Positions 7,897 through 15,963 of a stretch of 17,261 nt of DNA are shown piece after piece (the first letter of the stretch is position 1; each line of letters opens with the position of its first letter). This DNA comes from SAR86 cluster bacterium (GTDB taxonomy: Bacteria > Pseudomonadota > Gammaproteobacteria > Magnimaribacterales > D2472), in NCBI GenBank assembly GCA_016779505.1, contig JADHNM010000021.1, positions 1-17,261 on the forward strand, read 5' to 3'. The position numbers and the translations under genes were made by a program. The notes beneath the pieces were generated by a model that was not told the DNA's origin, searched no databases, and saw only the letters and a list, made by a program, of their open reading frames with translations.

Positions 7897-10158
7897 ATGG
7901 ACATATTTAGATTAGAAGCACTTAACAAAGCGGCACTTTCAGCATCGAGGGTAGCTTTTGTTGGCTCATCAGTTCTTTTTGCTACTAGCGCTACTGCAGA
8001 TCAGCAACTGGAAGAGGTCGTCGTAACAGCTCAAAAGAGAGAGCAAAATGCTCAAGATATTCCCATGAGCATTTCCACATTAGTGGGCGAGACCCTCAAC
8101 GAGCTAAATATTAAAGATTTCGCAGATTACGTACTACAACTTCCCTCAGTCTCTTCGGTTCAAAGAAGACCTGGAATGGGTCAAATTTTTATGAGAGGCA
8201 TATCTGATGGCGGTAATACAAATCAATCGCTCCAAGGGCCTGCTGTTGCCATATATCTTGACGAGGCTCCTGTTACAGCCATTGGAGATAATTTAGATGT
8301 ACATATTTATGACATTAATAGGATAGAGGTTTTAAGTGGTCCGCAAGGGACTCTTTATGGGGCATCCGCTCAAGCAGGAAACCTTAGAATAATTACTAAC
8401 AAACCAACAGACGAATTTGACTCAGGGGCTAATTTTAGTTTATCCACAACTGATGGCGGTGAGCCAAGCAATCTTGTGGAGGGCTTTGTAAATATTCCTC
8501 TTTCTGATAATGCTGCTCTGAGAATTGTAGGCTTTAGCGATAATGAGGGCGGTTATATTGATGCTGTCAGCGACTCAATTACTTATCCTTTGAGTGGAAT
8601 TACACGAACGAATGAAGGCTATGTAAAAAGTGATTTTAATAAAGCCATGACCAAAGGTTATAGGGCTGCTTTAAGAATTGATTTAAGTGATTCCTGGACG
8701 CTTGATGCTAATGTGATGGGTCAGCAAACTGAAACAGATGGAGTTTGGGATCATGAGCCAGAGAGACTGGGCAAATACAAAGTTGGAAGATTTTTTGAGG
8801 ATTCTCAAGACGATGATTGGACTAAATTTTCAGCCACTATAACTGGGGATATAGGCTTTGCCGATCTTACCTTCACAACCTCAGCCTTAGACAGAGATTT
8901 TGAAGTATTGAGTGATTATTCTCATTATTCTATTAATGGTTCTGTTGAAGGGTATTACACTTGCTATACATATTATTTTGGTGATTGTGTTGATCCTAGC
9001 ATTCAATATAAGAATGATACAACCCAAGAAGTTACTACACATGAATTAAGAATAGCATCGAAGGATAACGCAAAACTTAACTGGATTTTGGGTACTTTTT
9101 ATAACGAAAGCGATCTAAAATATAATTCTCAATGGCAAGTTCCAACCATTAACCCTGCTGCGGCAGTTCCAACGACTAAAGATCTATTTTTTCAGACAGA
9201 TCAAACAAGAGTGGATGAAGAAACAGCCCATTTTGGTGAATTATATTACCAGGCCACAGACAAACTTCTCCTGACATTAGGACTTAGAAAATTTGAAAAT
9301 GAAACAAAATTAAAGGGTTTTGTAGGGACCATAGGGTGGCCAAATTCCTTATATGGCAGCTCAACACGACCTGATAATGTTAATTCAAGTTTTAAAGGTG
9401 ACGACAGCACAAAAAAAATAAATCTTTCATATGACATAAACGATAAAACCTTAGCTTATGTAACATTCTCAGAGGGCTATCGACCAGGGGGAGCAAACAG
9501 AACCATGCAATTAGGAGCTACATACGAAGCTGATTTCTTAGAAAACAGAGAAATAGGCATCAAGCATACATCCTCTGATGGAAAATTCAGGCTTAATGCT
9601 GCCAGCTACCAAATGGATTGGGATGATATTCAATTAGGTTTTTTTGATTCAAGCATATCTAAGTTAGGACTTGTAGATAATGTTGGCAAAGCTGAAAGCA
9701 ACGGCTTTGAACTTGATGCAACTTACTTGATGAGTGACAGGTTACAGGTATCTGTTGCTTATTCAGATAATGAGGCCACTTTAAAAGAAAATTATTCATA
9801 TAAAGGCGCGGTCGAGGCAAGAGCTGGACAAGATCTGCCTTTTACTCCGGATACAAAATATACACTCAACATCTACTATGATCATAGCGATACTGCCTTT
9901 GGCCAAATTAATTATGTTAAGACAGACTCGATGTGGAATGATCTATTTTATGACGACAGAGAGAGTCAAGATGCATATGGCATTGTTAATGCATCGTGGA
10001 CGTTGGTTAGGGATAATAAATTGATACAAATTTTTGCTGAAAATCTTACCAACGAAGCTGCTGAATTATTTATTAATAGTGAAGATATTCAAAGACTTAC
10101 AACTGTAAATAGACCTCGAACTATTGGAGTTAAGTTCAGCTGGAAGCTAAAAAAATAA
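7897..10158 (+). CDS. TonB-dependent outer-membrane receptor
   Basis: This is an outer-membrane beta-barrel that imports a ligand using TonB/ExbBD energy. It has 753 residues. A signal peptide spans about residues 1-34 with a probable cut after ATA. The segment LEEVVVTAQKREQ (38-50) resembles the TonB-box region of this subfamily. The plug follows (about 45-165), with IFMRG, AIYLDEAPV and RIEVLSGPQGTLYGASAQAG as the strongest family motifs, and then a barrel of alternating polar and aromatic strands to GVKFSWKLKK at the end. Such receptors are often called iron-complex receptors by default, but many marine ones import sugars or other nutrients. Nothing here points to iron. It is 43 bp upstream of a TPR-sulfotransferase gene and diverges from the BCCT gene, suggesting that receptor and transporter may handle related ligands (inference). 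Confidence 0.93.
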   Translation: MDIFRLEALNKAALSASRVAFVGSSVLFATSATADQQLEEVVVTAQKREQNAQDIPMSISTLVGETLNELNIKDFADYVLQLPSVSSVQRRPGMGQIFMRGISDGGNTNQSLQGPAVAIYLDEAPVTAIGDNLDVHIYDINRIEVLSGPQGTLYGASAQAGNLRIITNKPTDEFDSGANFSLSTTDGGEPSNLVEGFVNIPLSDNAALRIVGFSDNEGGYIDAVSDSITYPLSGITRTNEGYVKSDFNKAMTKGYRAALRIDLSDSWTLDANVMGQQTETDGVWDHEPERLGKYKVGRFFEDSQDDDWTKFSATITGDIGFADLTFTTSALDRDFEVLSDYSHYSINGSVEGYYTCYTYYFGDCVDPSIQYKNDTTQEVTTHELRIASKDNAKLNWILGTFYNESDLKYNSQWQVPTINPAAAVPTTKDLFFQTDQTRVDEETAHFGELYYQATDKLLLTLGLRKFENETKLKGFVGTIGWPNSLYGSSTRPDNVNSSFKGDDSTKKINLSYDINDKTLAYVTFSEGYRPGGANRTMQLGATYEADFLENREIGIKHTSSDGKFRLNAASYQMDWDDIQLGFFDSSISKLGLVDNVGKAESNGFELDATYLMSDRLQVSVAYSDNEATLKENYSYKGAVEARAGQDLPFTPDTKYTLNIYYDHSDTAFGQINYVKTDSMWNDLFYDDRESQDAYGIVNASWTLVRDNKLIQIFAENLTNEAAELFINSEDIQRLTTVNRPRTIGVKFSWKLKK

Positions 10159-10201
10159 GAATTACAGCTGTAACCCCTATTTAATTAAAAGGGACATCTT
10201 T

Positions 10202-11803
10202 GTGGATAGTCAATTCAATGATTCTGTTGCGGATGAACTTTATGACGCAGCAAAACTCATCTCCCAAAATCGCTACAAAAAAGCAGAGCCTATCTTAAGA
10301 GATTTTTTAAATGAGAATCCTCTTGATGTAAACGCAATGAGGCTTCTTGCAGATGTTGGTATTGAATTCCGCGCATATAAAGAAGCAGGTTACCTTCTTA
10401 ATAGGGCTCTTGATTTAGCTCCTAACTTCCATCATGCTCGTTTTAGTTACGCAAATCTTCTATATAAAAGACAACTTCCAGAAGAAGCCCTTTTGCAAAT
10501 TGAAATACTCCTAAAAGAAGATCCTGAAAACATACAATGGCTTTCATTGAAAGCGGTAAATTTTGCATTAGCAAATCAACACGAAAAAGCAACAGAATTA
10601 TTTGAGCTCATTATTCAAAAATATCCAGCTAATAATCAAATCTATCTAAGTTATGGGCATGCATTGCGAGCGGTTGGAAGAATTCCTGAAGCAATAGCTG
10701 CATACAAAAAGGCCATTTCATTCAAACGAGGTGTAGGTGAGGCTTATTGGAGTTTAGCAAACTTAAAAACTTTCGTATTTTTAGATGAGGACATAGAGTC
10801 CATCAAAGCAATGCTTAATGATAAAAACTGTAATTTTGAGGACTACTATCATTTACTTTTTGCATTTGGAAAAGCTTTTGAAGATAAGGGAGAATACCAA
10901 AAGTCTATGGCAGCTTACATAAAGGGCAATCAGATAAAAAGTAAGCAAGTTCCATGGAAACCTCAACAATTTAATCAAGAGTGCAGCAAAATAAAGAATT
11001 TCTTTACAAAAGAATTATTTCAAACATTGCAACCATGTGGCTCAGAAGCCATTGATCCAATTTTTGTTGTTGGCTTGCCTAGATCTGGCTCAACACTTAT
11101 TGAGCAAATTTTGTCATCTCATTCATTGATTGAAGGCACAACTGAATTGCAGAATATTATTGCTTTATCTAGAAAGATAGGAGAAGTGGACGGAACAAAT
11201 CAAGACTCAGAATCAAATTATCCAAAAAAACTTCAATCTATTAGAGCGAAGGTTTTTAAAGAAATGGGAGATGCATATATACAAAATACTCAAAGTCAGA
11301 GAATTAAAAATACACCTTTTTTTATAGATAAAATGCCTAATAATTTTATCCACATTGGTTTAATACAATTAATTTTACCTAATGCAAAAATCATTGATGC
11401 AAGAAGAAATCCAATGGATTGTTCATTTAGCTGTTACAAACAACTCTTTGGTTCGGGTCAAGGATTTACTTATTCCCTTAATAGGATCTCAAATTATTAT
11501 TTAGACTATCTGGAGATTATGGACCACTGGGATGAAGTTCTTCCCGGAAAAATTCATAGAGTTCAGTATGAAGACATGATCAATAATACAGAGGACGAGA
11601 TACGCAAATTATTAGATTACTGTGGAGTGAACTTTGAAAAAGATTGCTTAAATTTTTTTAATAATAAAAGAGCAGTTAGAACTCCTAGCTCAGAGCAAGT
11701 CAGACAACCTATATATAATTCTAGTGTTAAACATTGGAAAAATTTTGAGCCATATTTAGAGGATCTAAAAAAAGTATTTATTCAAAATAAAGTTAGATTT
11801 TAG
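10202..11803 (+). CDS. TPR-repeat sulfotransferase
   Basis: This is a two-part protein of 533 residues. About residues 10-245 are helical TPR-like repeats, for example YKKAEPILRDFLNENP (25-40) and GRIPEAIAAYKKAI (159-172). Residues 285-525 are a sulfotransferase domain that would move sulfate from PAPS to an acceptor. The 5'-phosphosulfate loop is VGLPRSGSTLIEQIL (290-304), the 3'-phosphate region is DARRNPMD (399-406), and the late motif RTPSSEQVRQPIYNSS (493-508) is standard for this subgroup. No signal peptide is seen, so it is probably cytoplasmic. The start is GTG after AAAAGGGAC. It is probably co-transcribed with the TonB receptor. Its stop TAG (11801-11803) overlaps the first bases that match a demethylase remnant, so the end may have been reshaped by rearrangement. 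The acceptor is unknown. Confidence 0.9.
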   Translation: MDSQFNDSVADELYDAAKLISQNRYKKAEPILRDFLNENPLDVNAMRLLADVGIEFRAYKEAGYLLNRALDLAPNFHHARFSYANLLYKRQLPEEALLQIEILLKEDPENIQWLSLKAVNFALANQHEKATELFELIIQKYPANNQIYLSYGHALRAVGRIPEAIAAYKKAISFKRGVGEAYWSLANLKTFVFLDEDIESIKAMLNDKNCNFEDYYHLLFAFGKAFEDKGEYQKSMAAYIKGNQIKSKQVPWKPQQFNQECSKIKNFFTKELFQTLQPCGSEAIDPIFVVGLPRSGSTLIEQILSSHSLIEGTTELQNIIALSRKIGEVDGTNQDSESNYPKKLQSIRAKVFKEMGDAYIQNTQSQRIKNTPFFIDKMPNNFIHIGLIQLILPNAKIIDARRNPMDCSFSCYKQLFGSGQGFTYSLNRISNYYLDYLEIMDHWDEVLPGKIHRVQYEDMINNTEDEIRKLLDYCGVNFEKDCLNFFNNKRAVRTPSSEQVRQPIYNSSVKHWKNFEPYLEDLKKVFIQNKVRF

Positions 11804-11910
11804 ATATTGAGCATGCTAAGAGTGGGCAAGAAATAACTATATCTTCTCCAGAGAAAGAATTCATAGCAACAAAAGTTGATATTCCATGGTTAACTAGGGC
11901 CCGAGACTAG
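11803..11910 (+). pseudogene. 3'-end remnant of a second DmdA-like demethylase gene
   Basis: Read in frame from 11803, this stretch encodes 35 residues starting DIEHAKSGQEITISSP and ending VDIPWLTRARD, then TAG at 11908-11910. By hand alignment 19 of 35 residues equal the C-terminus of the intact demethylase in this window (DIEHAQAGKEIIISAP... to VDLPWLQRVKK). A preceding Leu codon (11800-11802) also matches; further upstream the frame hits a stop at 11794-11796 and the DNA is sulfotransferase gene. It has no start codon, no ribosome site and no catalytic part, so it is a dead tail. The moderate identity says it came from a separate paralogue, not from a recent copy of the intact gene. Confidence 0.82.
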
Positions 11911-12225
11911 TTAAGAGCGAACCCTGCTATTATCAGGGTCATATATAGACCCCTTGCCAACTATCTGAACGGTCATTGGGTAAACACCATCACCATCTTC
12001 ATTAAAGTACTCCAGCGTCAGCGCCTTTCCTTGTATAGCAATATTTTTAGGTAGGTAACCCATGACCACATGTTTTTTGATGGATGGGCAATAGGACATG
12101 CTGGTGCTGTAGGATCGACGGCCCTTGGTATCTACCGGCACTTCCCCTGTATCAGGGTCAATGATTGGCGAGATTCCCACTGGATATCGCAACTTACCCG
12201 ACACATTTAGACTATCTAGTGTCAT
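11911..12225 (-). pseudogene. C-terminal GcvT-domain remnant of a dimethylglycine/sarcosine dehydrogenase-like gene
   Basis: The 104 residues match only the last part (GcvT C-terminal barrel) of large flavin dehydrogenases for dimethylglycine or sarcosine, which are about 800 residues long. Clues are SMSYCPSIKKHVVMGYLPKN (42-61), where the family has a TS-aysp-lkk-IAlgYvp pattern, and the ending YDPDNSRVRS (95-104), close to the typical YDPxNxRxRx terminus. The FAD domain and the first GcvT domain are absent. An ATG opens the frame at 12225, but a stop lies one codon further upstream (12229-12231) and there is no Shine-Dalgarno, so this looks truncated rather than a free-standing gene. Its stop (complement of 11911-11913) touches the stop of the demethylase remnant. 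A stand-alone expressed domain protein is the less likely alternative. Confidence 0.65.
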
Positions 12226-12292
12226 AATCTAGATAAACAATTATTAAAACCAGAAGATATTGCTTTAATTAAATAATAAAAACAACTTACCC

Positions 12293-13057
12293 ATGGGAAT
12301 TATTAAAGCAACGAATTTAGAAAAACATTATCCCAACCCTGAGAATCCACTGGTGACTTTTGCTGCTGTTAATGATGTAAGTCTAGACATTGAGCCAGAA
12401 GAAATTTTTGGCTTATTAGGTCCAAATGGTGCTGGCAAAACAACTACCCTAGAGATGATTGAAGGTCTCACAAGCATTGATAAGGGCAATGTATTCATTG
12501 ATGATATTGATGTAAGGAAGCAGCCTTATGCAGTAAAAAAGATTATTGGCGTCCAACTTCAATCTAATGAGTATTTCGATAGATTGAATTTATCTGATTT
12601 ACTATTACTTTTTGCTAGCCTCTACGCAACCTCCATTGACCCTAAAGCCTTGCTAGCGAAAGTTAATTTAGAAAATAAAATTAAAGCTAAGCCCGATGAT
12701 TTATCTGGCGGGCAAAAGCAACGATTTTCAATTGCGTGTGCATTGGTAAATAATCCCAAAATTCTATTTCTTGATGAGCCTACCACAGGGTTAGACCCCC
12801 AAGCCAAAAGGAATCTTTGGAATTTAGCTAAAACTTTAAATGCAGAGGGCATGACTATTGTTTTAACAACCCACAACATGGAAGAGGCAGAATACCTATG
12901 TGATCGCATTGCAATAATGGATCAGGGATCAATCATTGCTCAAGACACACCTCAACAGCTTATTTTAGATTACGCACCCGAGCCACCCGAAATACCACTG
13001 CGAGGCAATATTGAAGATGTGTTCCTTGCTTTAACTGGCCATGGATTAAGAGATTAA
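12293..13057 (+). CDS. ABC transporter ATP-binding protein (ABC-2 export type)
   Basis: This is the ATPase subunit of an ABC exporter of the drug/antibiotic or polysaccharide (DrrA/CcmA-like) class. It has 254 residues with all motifs intact: Walker A GPNGAGKTT (43-51), Q-loop region GVQLQSNE (86-93), signature LSGGQ (137-141), Walker B ILFLDEP (157-163) with Glu162, D-loop GLD (166-168) and His194 in LTTHN. It should act on the cytoplasmic face, paired with the permease whose start is 2 bp after its stop, so the two form one translational unit. The 67 bp in front contain AT-rich sequence and the end of the truncated dehydrogenase frame; no confident promoter is seen. The exported substrate cannot be deduced. 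Confidence 0.93.
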   Translation: MGIIKATNLEKHYPNPENPLVTFAAVNDVSLDIEPEEIFGLLGPNGAGKTTTLEMIEGLTSIDKGNVFIDDIDVRKQPYAVKKIIGVQLQSNEYFDRLNLSDLLLLFASLYATSIDPKALLAKVNLENKIKAKPDDLSGGQKQRFSIACALVNNPKILFLDEPTTGLDPQAKRNLWNLAKTLNAEGMTIVLTTHNMEEAEYLCDRIAIMDQGSIIAQDTPQQLILDYAPEPPEIPLRGNIEDVFLALTGHGLRD

Positions 13058-13059
13058 AT

Positions 13060-14145
13060 ATGTTTACAAAATCTCAACTTCATCTTGCAAAAACTTTTAT
13101 CAAAATTTACTACAGAGATCGGCAGTCTCTGGCATTTAGCTTAATGTTTCCATTAATTTTTACAGGAATATTTTTATTTTCTGGTGGAGAGCCGGATCCA
13201 ACAGACATAGGCTTAGTTAATCAATCGCAAAATGAACTATCCATAAGGTTTGTTGAATTAGTTAAAGAAAAAGACATCTTTGCAGTTACTGAAGGGAGTG
13301 AGGCTGATCTAAGAGAGCAACTTATCAAAGGCGATTTAACAGCACTGATTATCATTCCAATTGACTTCAATCAATCCAATACAGGTAGATTGCGTTTGCT
13401 GCTTGATGCTTCTCAAGTTAGACAAGTCGACGCAATAAGAGATTCTTTGGACTCACTGTTGCTTTCGATTGAAAGAGAGTTAAGAGATACGCAGCCATTG
13501 TTTAAATTAGAATTGGAGGATGTTAAGGCTCGACCCCAGCGTTACATAGATTTCTTGCTGCCAGGAATTTTAGCTTACATGTTAATGAACTTATGTATTG
13601 CTGGCAGTGGATATAACCTTGTCGAATATAGGAGAAGGGGGATTTTAAAAAGATTATTTGTAACTCCCATCAAGCCAAAAGATTTTATAATTTCTATCGT
13701 TTTGGCAAGAATGTTTATTGTAATAATCCAGCTTTCTGTGATTCTTGCTTTAGCTATTGGGCTGCTTAAAATCAATGTTCTCGGTGGCCTTTATTCACTG
13801 TTTGGAGTGATTGTCCTCGGTGCATTTATTTTTCTTTGCATTGGGTTTTTTCTTGGTAGTCTTGCTAAAACTCAAGAGGCCATTCGGCCAATTGCATTGC
13901 TTTTTACACTTCCTCAATTAATTCTTTCTGGAATTTTTTTTCCAATTTCATCTTTACCCATGTTGATACAACCTATTGCTCAAGCACTTCCTTTAAGTGT
14001 TATTGCTTCATCAATGAGAGCTATTGCAAATGATGGCGCATCATTGTTTGCAATACACTTTAATCTAATTGGCATTGTGGCTTGGATGTTTGTTAGTTTT
14101 TTTATAGCAACTAAATTTTTTGATTGGCAAAAAGTTGCATCTTAG
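13060..14145 (+). CDS. ABC-2 type transporter permease
   Basis: This is the membrane subunit partner of the preceding ATPase. It has 361 residues. A first membrane helix (about 24-42) is followed by a large soluble loop (about 45-165) that would lie in the periplasm, then a cluster of about five helices from about 170 to 355. The stretch LPQLILSGIFFPISSLP is the characteristic late motif of ABC-2 permeases, and the layout fits the subgroup with a long loop after helix 1 (YhhJ/YbhR-like). It starts two bases after the ATPase stop and has no independent promoter. A 77-bp gap follows before the next gene. Substrate is unknown; no adaptor or outer-membrane channel gene is adjacent. Confidence 0.92.
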   Translation: MFTKSQLHLAKTFIKIYYRDRQSLAFSLMFPLIFTGIFLFSGGEPDPTDIGLVNQSQNELSIRFVELVKEKDIFAVTEGSEADLREQLIKGDLTALIIIPIDFNQSNTGRLRLLLDASQVRQVDAIRDSLDSLLLSIERELRDTQPLFKLELEDVKARPQRYIDFLLPGILAYMLMNLCIAGSGYNLVEYRRRGILKRLFVTPIKPKDFIISIVLARMFIVIIQLSVILALAIGLLKINVLGGLYSLFGVIVLGAFIFLCIGFFLGSLAKTQEAIRPIALLFTLPQLILSGIFFPISSLPMLIQPIAQALPLSVIASSMRAIANDGASLFAIHFNLIGIVAWMFVSFFIATKFFDWQKVAS

Positions 14146-14159
14146 TAATGCTTAAAGCA

Positions 14160-14188
14160 CTTCCATATAATCTATTTATGTATATAAT
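14160..14188 (+). promoter_or_regulatory. Candidate sigma70 promoter for the 80-residue protein gene
   Basis: A perfect TATAAT lies at 14183-14188, 17 bp after a poor -35 match CTTCCA (14160-14165), in the 77-bp gap before the small gene. The predicted start of transcription is near 14195, leaving a leader of about 28 bases. AT-rich DNA makes chance -10 matches common, so support is modest. Confidence 0.3.
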
Positions 14189-14222
14189 TGACAACGTTAT
14201 CAATAAGAGACTAATTTAAGTT

Positions 14223-14465
14223 ATGAAAAAAGAAGAACTAGTTGAAATCTTTTCCGATCTACACCCGGAGGATACTGCGGGCCATATGACTGGGGAGATT
14301 CATCTTGCTGATGGGAGAGTCATCAAAACAGATTCTCTTAGAGTTGATATGGACGGTGGTCGAATTATCTTATCTGAGAAAGACTCAGCTATGTATGATG
14401 CAAATAAGCGAAACTGGGTTCAGGAACTCATTTTTTACAAAAATAAAAAAAGAATATCTGCCTAA
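14223..14465 (+). CDS. Small protein of unknown function
   Basis: I do not recognise this 80-residue protein. It is charged, has no signal peptide and no membrane segment, and looks mainly beta-rich: GEIHLADGRVIKTDSLRVDM (residues 24-43) suggests alternating strands and turns, after a short N-terminal helix (KKEELVEIFSDL, 2-13). Acidic residues and glycines are well spread and codon use is like the neighbours, which supports a real gene. It starts with ATG after a possible promoter, lies 77 bp after the ABC permease gene, and converges with the amidase gene. It could be co-transcribed with the exporter or independent. A second overlapping frame (14305-14487) is an artefact. The role is unknown. 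Confidence 0.6.
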   Translation: MKKEELVEIFSDLHPEDTAGHMTGEIHLADGRVIKTDSLRVDMDGGRIILSEKDSAMYDANKRNWVQELIFYKNKKRISA

Positions 14466-14493
14466 GTTTTTGCTATTTTATATTTAAAAACTT
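14464..14493. terminator. Possible bidirectional terminator between convergent genes
   Basis: An 8-bp perfect inverted repeat, AAGTTTTT (14464-14471) and AAAAACTT (14486-14493), spans the junction between the small-protein gene and the convergent amidase gene. A T-rich run follows on the + strand. The stem has one G-C pair and a 14-base loop, so it would be weak; its position between two convergent stop codons is the main support. Confidence 0.3.
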
Positions 14494-15842
14494 TCTTTAT
14501 TTTTTTCTAATTCATATCCCATTTGAAGCAACATAGCATCTGACCAAGCTGGACCAATTAATGAAATTCCCACTGGTAGATTATTGATTGATGCTAACGG
14601 TATTGTGAGATGAGGATACCCAGCAATTGCAGCATAGGCTCCATTTCCATAACTCACTTGATCAGCCATAGCAGCATCATCGCCTCCCTCATAATCTATT
14701 TGCCAAGCAGGGTTTCTTGTTAGTCCAACAAAGCTATCAAGATCATTATTTTTTAGCAGCTCATCAAATTCATTTCGAACCTTTGCAACCATCTTAAGTG
14801 CCTTGAGATAGCCCTCATCATTTTCTAGGGCGGATATGCTTTTGTAGAAAATTTCTTGTTCAAAGTGAGGCATAACCTTTGCAGCGTTGGTTGAATTAAA
14901 ATCAATCAATGATTGAAGGGTTTTATGCCTGCTGGATGATTTTGCTAAATAGTTTTCCAAGCCTACCCTAAATTCATATAGCAATAAGAAGTACTCATCT
15001 TCACCTGGATAAACCCTGGAATCGTCAATTTCTACTACTGTGCCTCCAAGCGCAGTGATTAATTTAGTTAATCTTTCTAAAAGCATTGCTCCTTCTGCAT
15101 TATCTTTTCCAGATTTGAGGAGTCCAAATCTTTTACCTGATATGCCTCCCTGTTTTAGATTGCTTGTAAAATCATATTTAAAATCATTTGGTATCAACAA
15201 GGTTGCAGAGTCTGCCTTGTCAGTCCCAGCCATTGCCTGAAGAGCTGTAGCAACAATCTCTACGGAGTTACCCATGGGCCCAGCGGTATCCTGGGTTGAT
15301 GAGATTGGAATAATGCCACTTCTGCTTAGCAATCCAACCGTAGGTTTATGACCGACAATTCCATTGACTGAGGCAGGACAGGAGATAGATCCATTTGTTT
15401 CAGTCCCAACAGCCACATCCACCAATCCACTGGCGACTGCAACAGCTGACCCAGAACTAGATCCGCAAGGATTTAAGTTTGCACCAAAGGGATTGAGTGT
15501 TTGCCCTCCATAACTAGACCACCCGCTCACAGATTTTTCCGATCTAAAATTTGCCCACTCACTTAAATTAGTTTTTCCATCAATATAAAAATTATTTTCT
15601 TGTAATTTAGATACTATAAATGCATTTTGAATGGGGTAATTATCTAGCATCGCTAAGGAGCCTGCAGTTGTAGGAAAGCCAATCAAGTCTATATTATCTT
15701 TGATAGCTATAGCCACTTTATTATTTATATTTTCTTTTGGAATCTGAACTACATAAGCATTAAATTTATCTACTTGAGGATAAATTACTTGAGAAAGACT
15801 TGCTAAGCAAACAAGTATAAAAGCGTTCTTTTTTTTCATCAC
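14484..15842 (-). CDS. Exported amidase (amidase signature family, peptide-amidase-like)
   Basis: This serine hydrolase of the amidase signature family would cleave carboxamide or C-terminal amide bonds outside the cytoplasm. It has 452 residues. Residues 1-23 form a signal peptide: MMKKK, then a hydrophobic stretch, with a probable cut near IYPQ. The Ser-cisSer-Lys triad can be placed: Lys48 in AIAIKDN, Ser128 in NPCGSSSGSAVAVASG (124-139) and Ser152 in GTETNGSISCPAS (146-158). The stretch GHKPTVGLLSRSGIIPIS (164-181) closely resembles bacterial peptide amidase (Pam), which removes amide groups from peptide C-termini; other exported amidases share it, so the exact substrate is open. It converges with the small-protein gene and lies on the same strand as the GH16 gene, 121 bp apart. 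Confidence 0.9.
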   Translation of the reverse strand: MMKKKNAFILVCLASLSQVIYPQVDKFNAYVVQIPKENINNKVAIAIKDNIDLIGFPTTAGSLAMLDNYPIQNAFIVSKLQENNFYIDGKTNLSEWANFRSEKSVSGWSSYGGQTLNPFGANLNPCGSSSGSAVAVASGLVDVAVGTETNGSISCPASVNGIVGHKPTVGLLSRSGIIPISSTQDTAGPMGNSVEIVATALQAMAGTDKADSATLLIPNDFKYDFTSNLKQGGISGKRFGLLKSGKDNAEGAMLLERLTKLITALGGTVVEIDDSRVYPGEDEYFLLLYEFRVGLENYLAKSSSRHKTLQSLIDFNSTNAAKVMPHFEQEIFYKSISALENDEGYLKALKMVAKVRNEFDELLKNNDLDSFVGLTRNPAWQIDYEGGDDAAMADQVSYGNGAYAAIAGYPHLTIPLASINNLPVGISLIGPAWSDAMLLQMGYELEKNKESF

Positions 15843-15963
15843 TTCATTTTATCCTAAATTGTTTTATTTATGCTGTTGACCAAGAAATCATTATTTATTG
15901 TTCGCTGGTTTGGTTGTTGCTCATTAGCTTTGTTTAAATTCACTTCATTGCATCTGTTTTTCT

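Noticed and set aside
12220..12276. An open + strand tail ending LDKQLLKPEDIALIK then TAA, right after the truncated dehydrogenase frame
   Set aside because: It looks faintly like the end of another truncated gene, but about 18 codons without a stop is easily chance and no family could be named.
14188..14217. TTGACA at 14188-14193 as a -35 element for the small-protein gene
   Set aside because: The matching -10 region (near 14211) is poor and would place the transcript start on the ATG itself; the TATAAT at 14183 is a better candidate.
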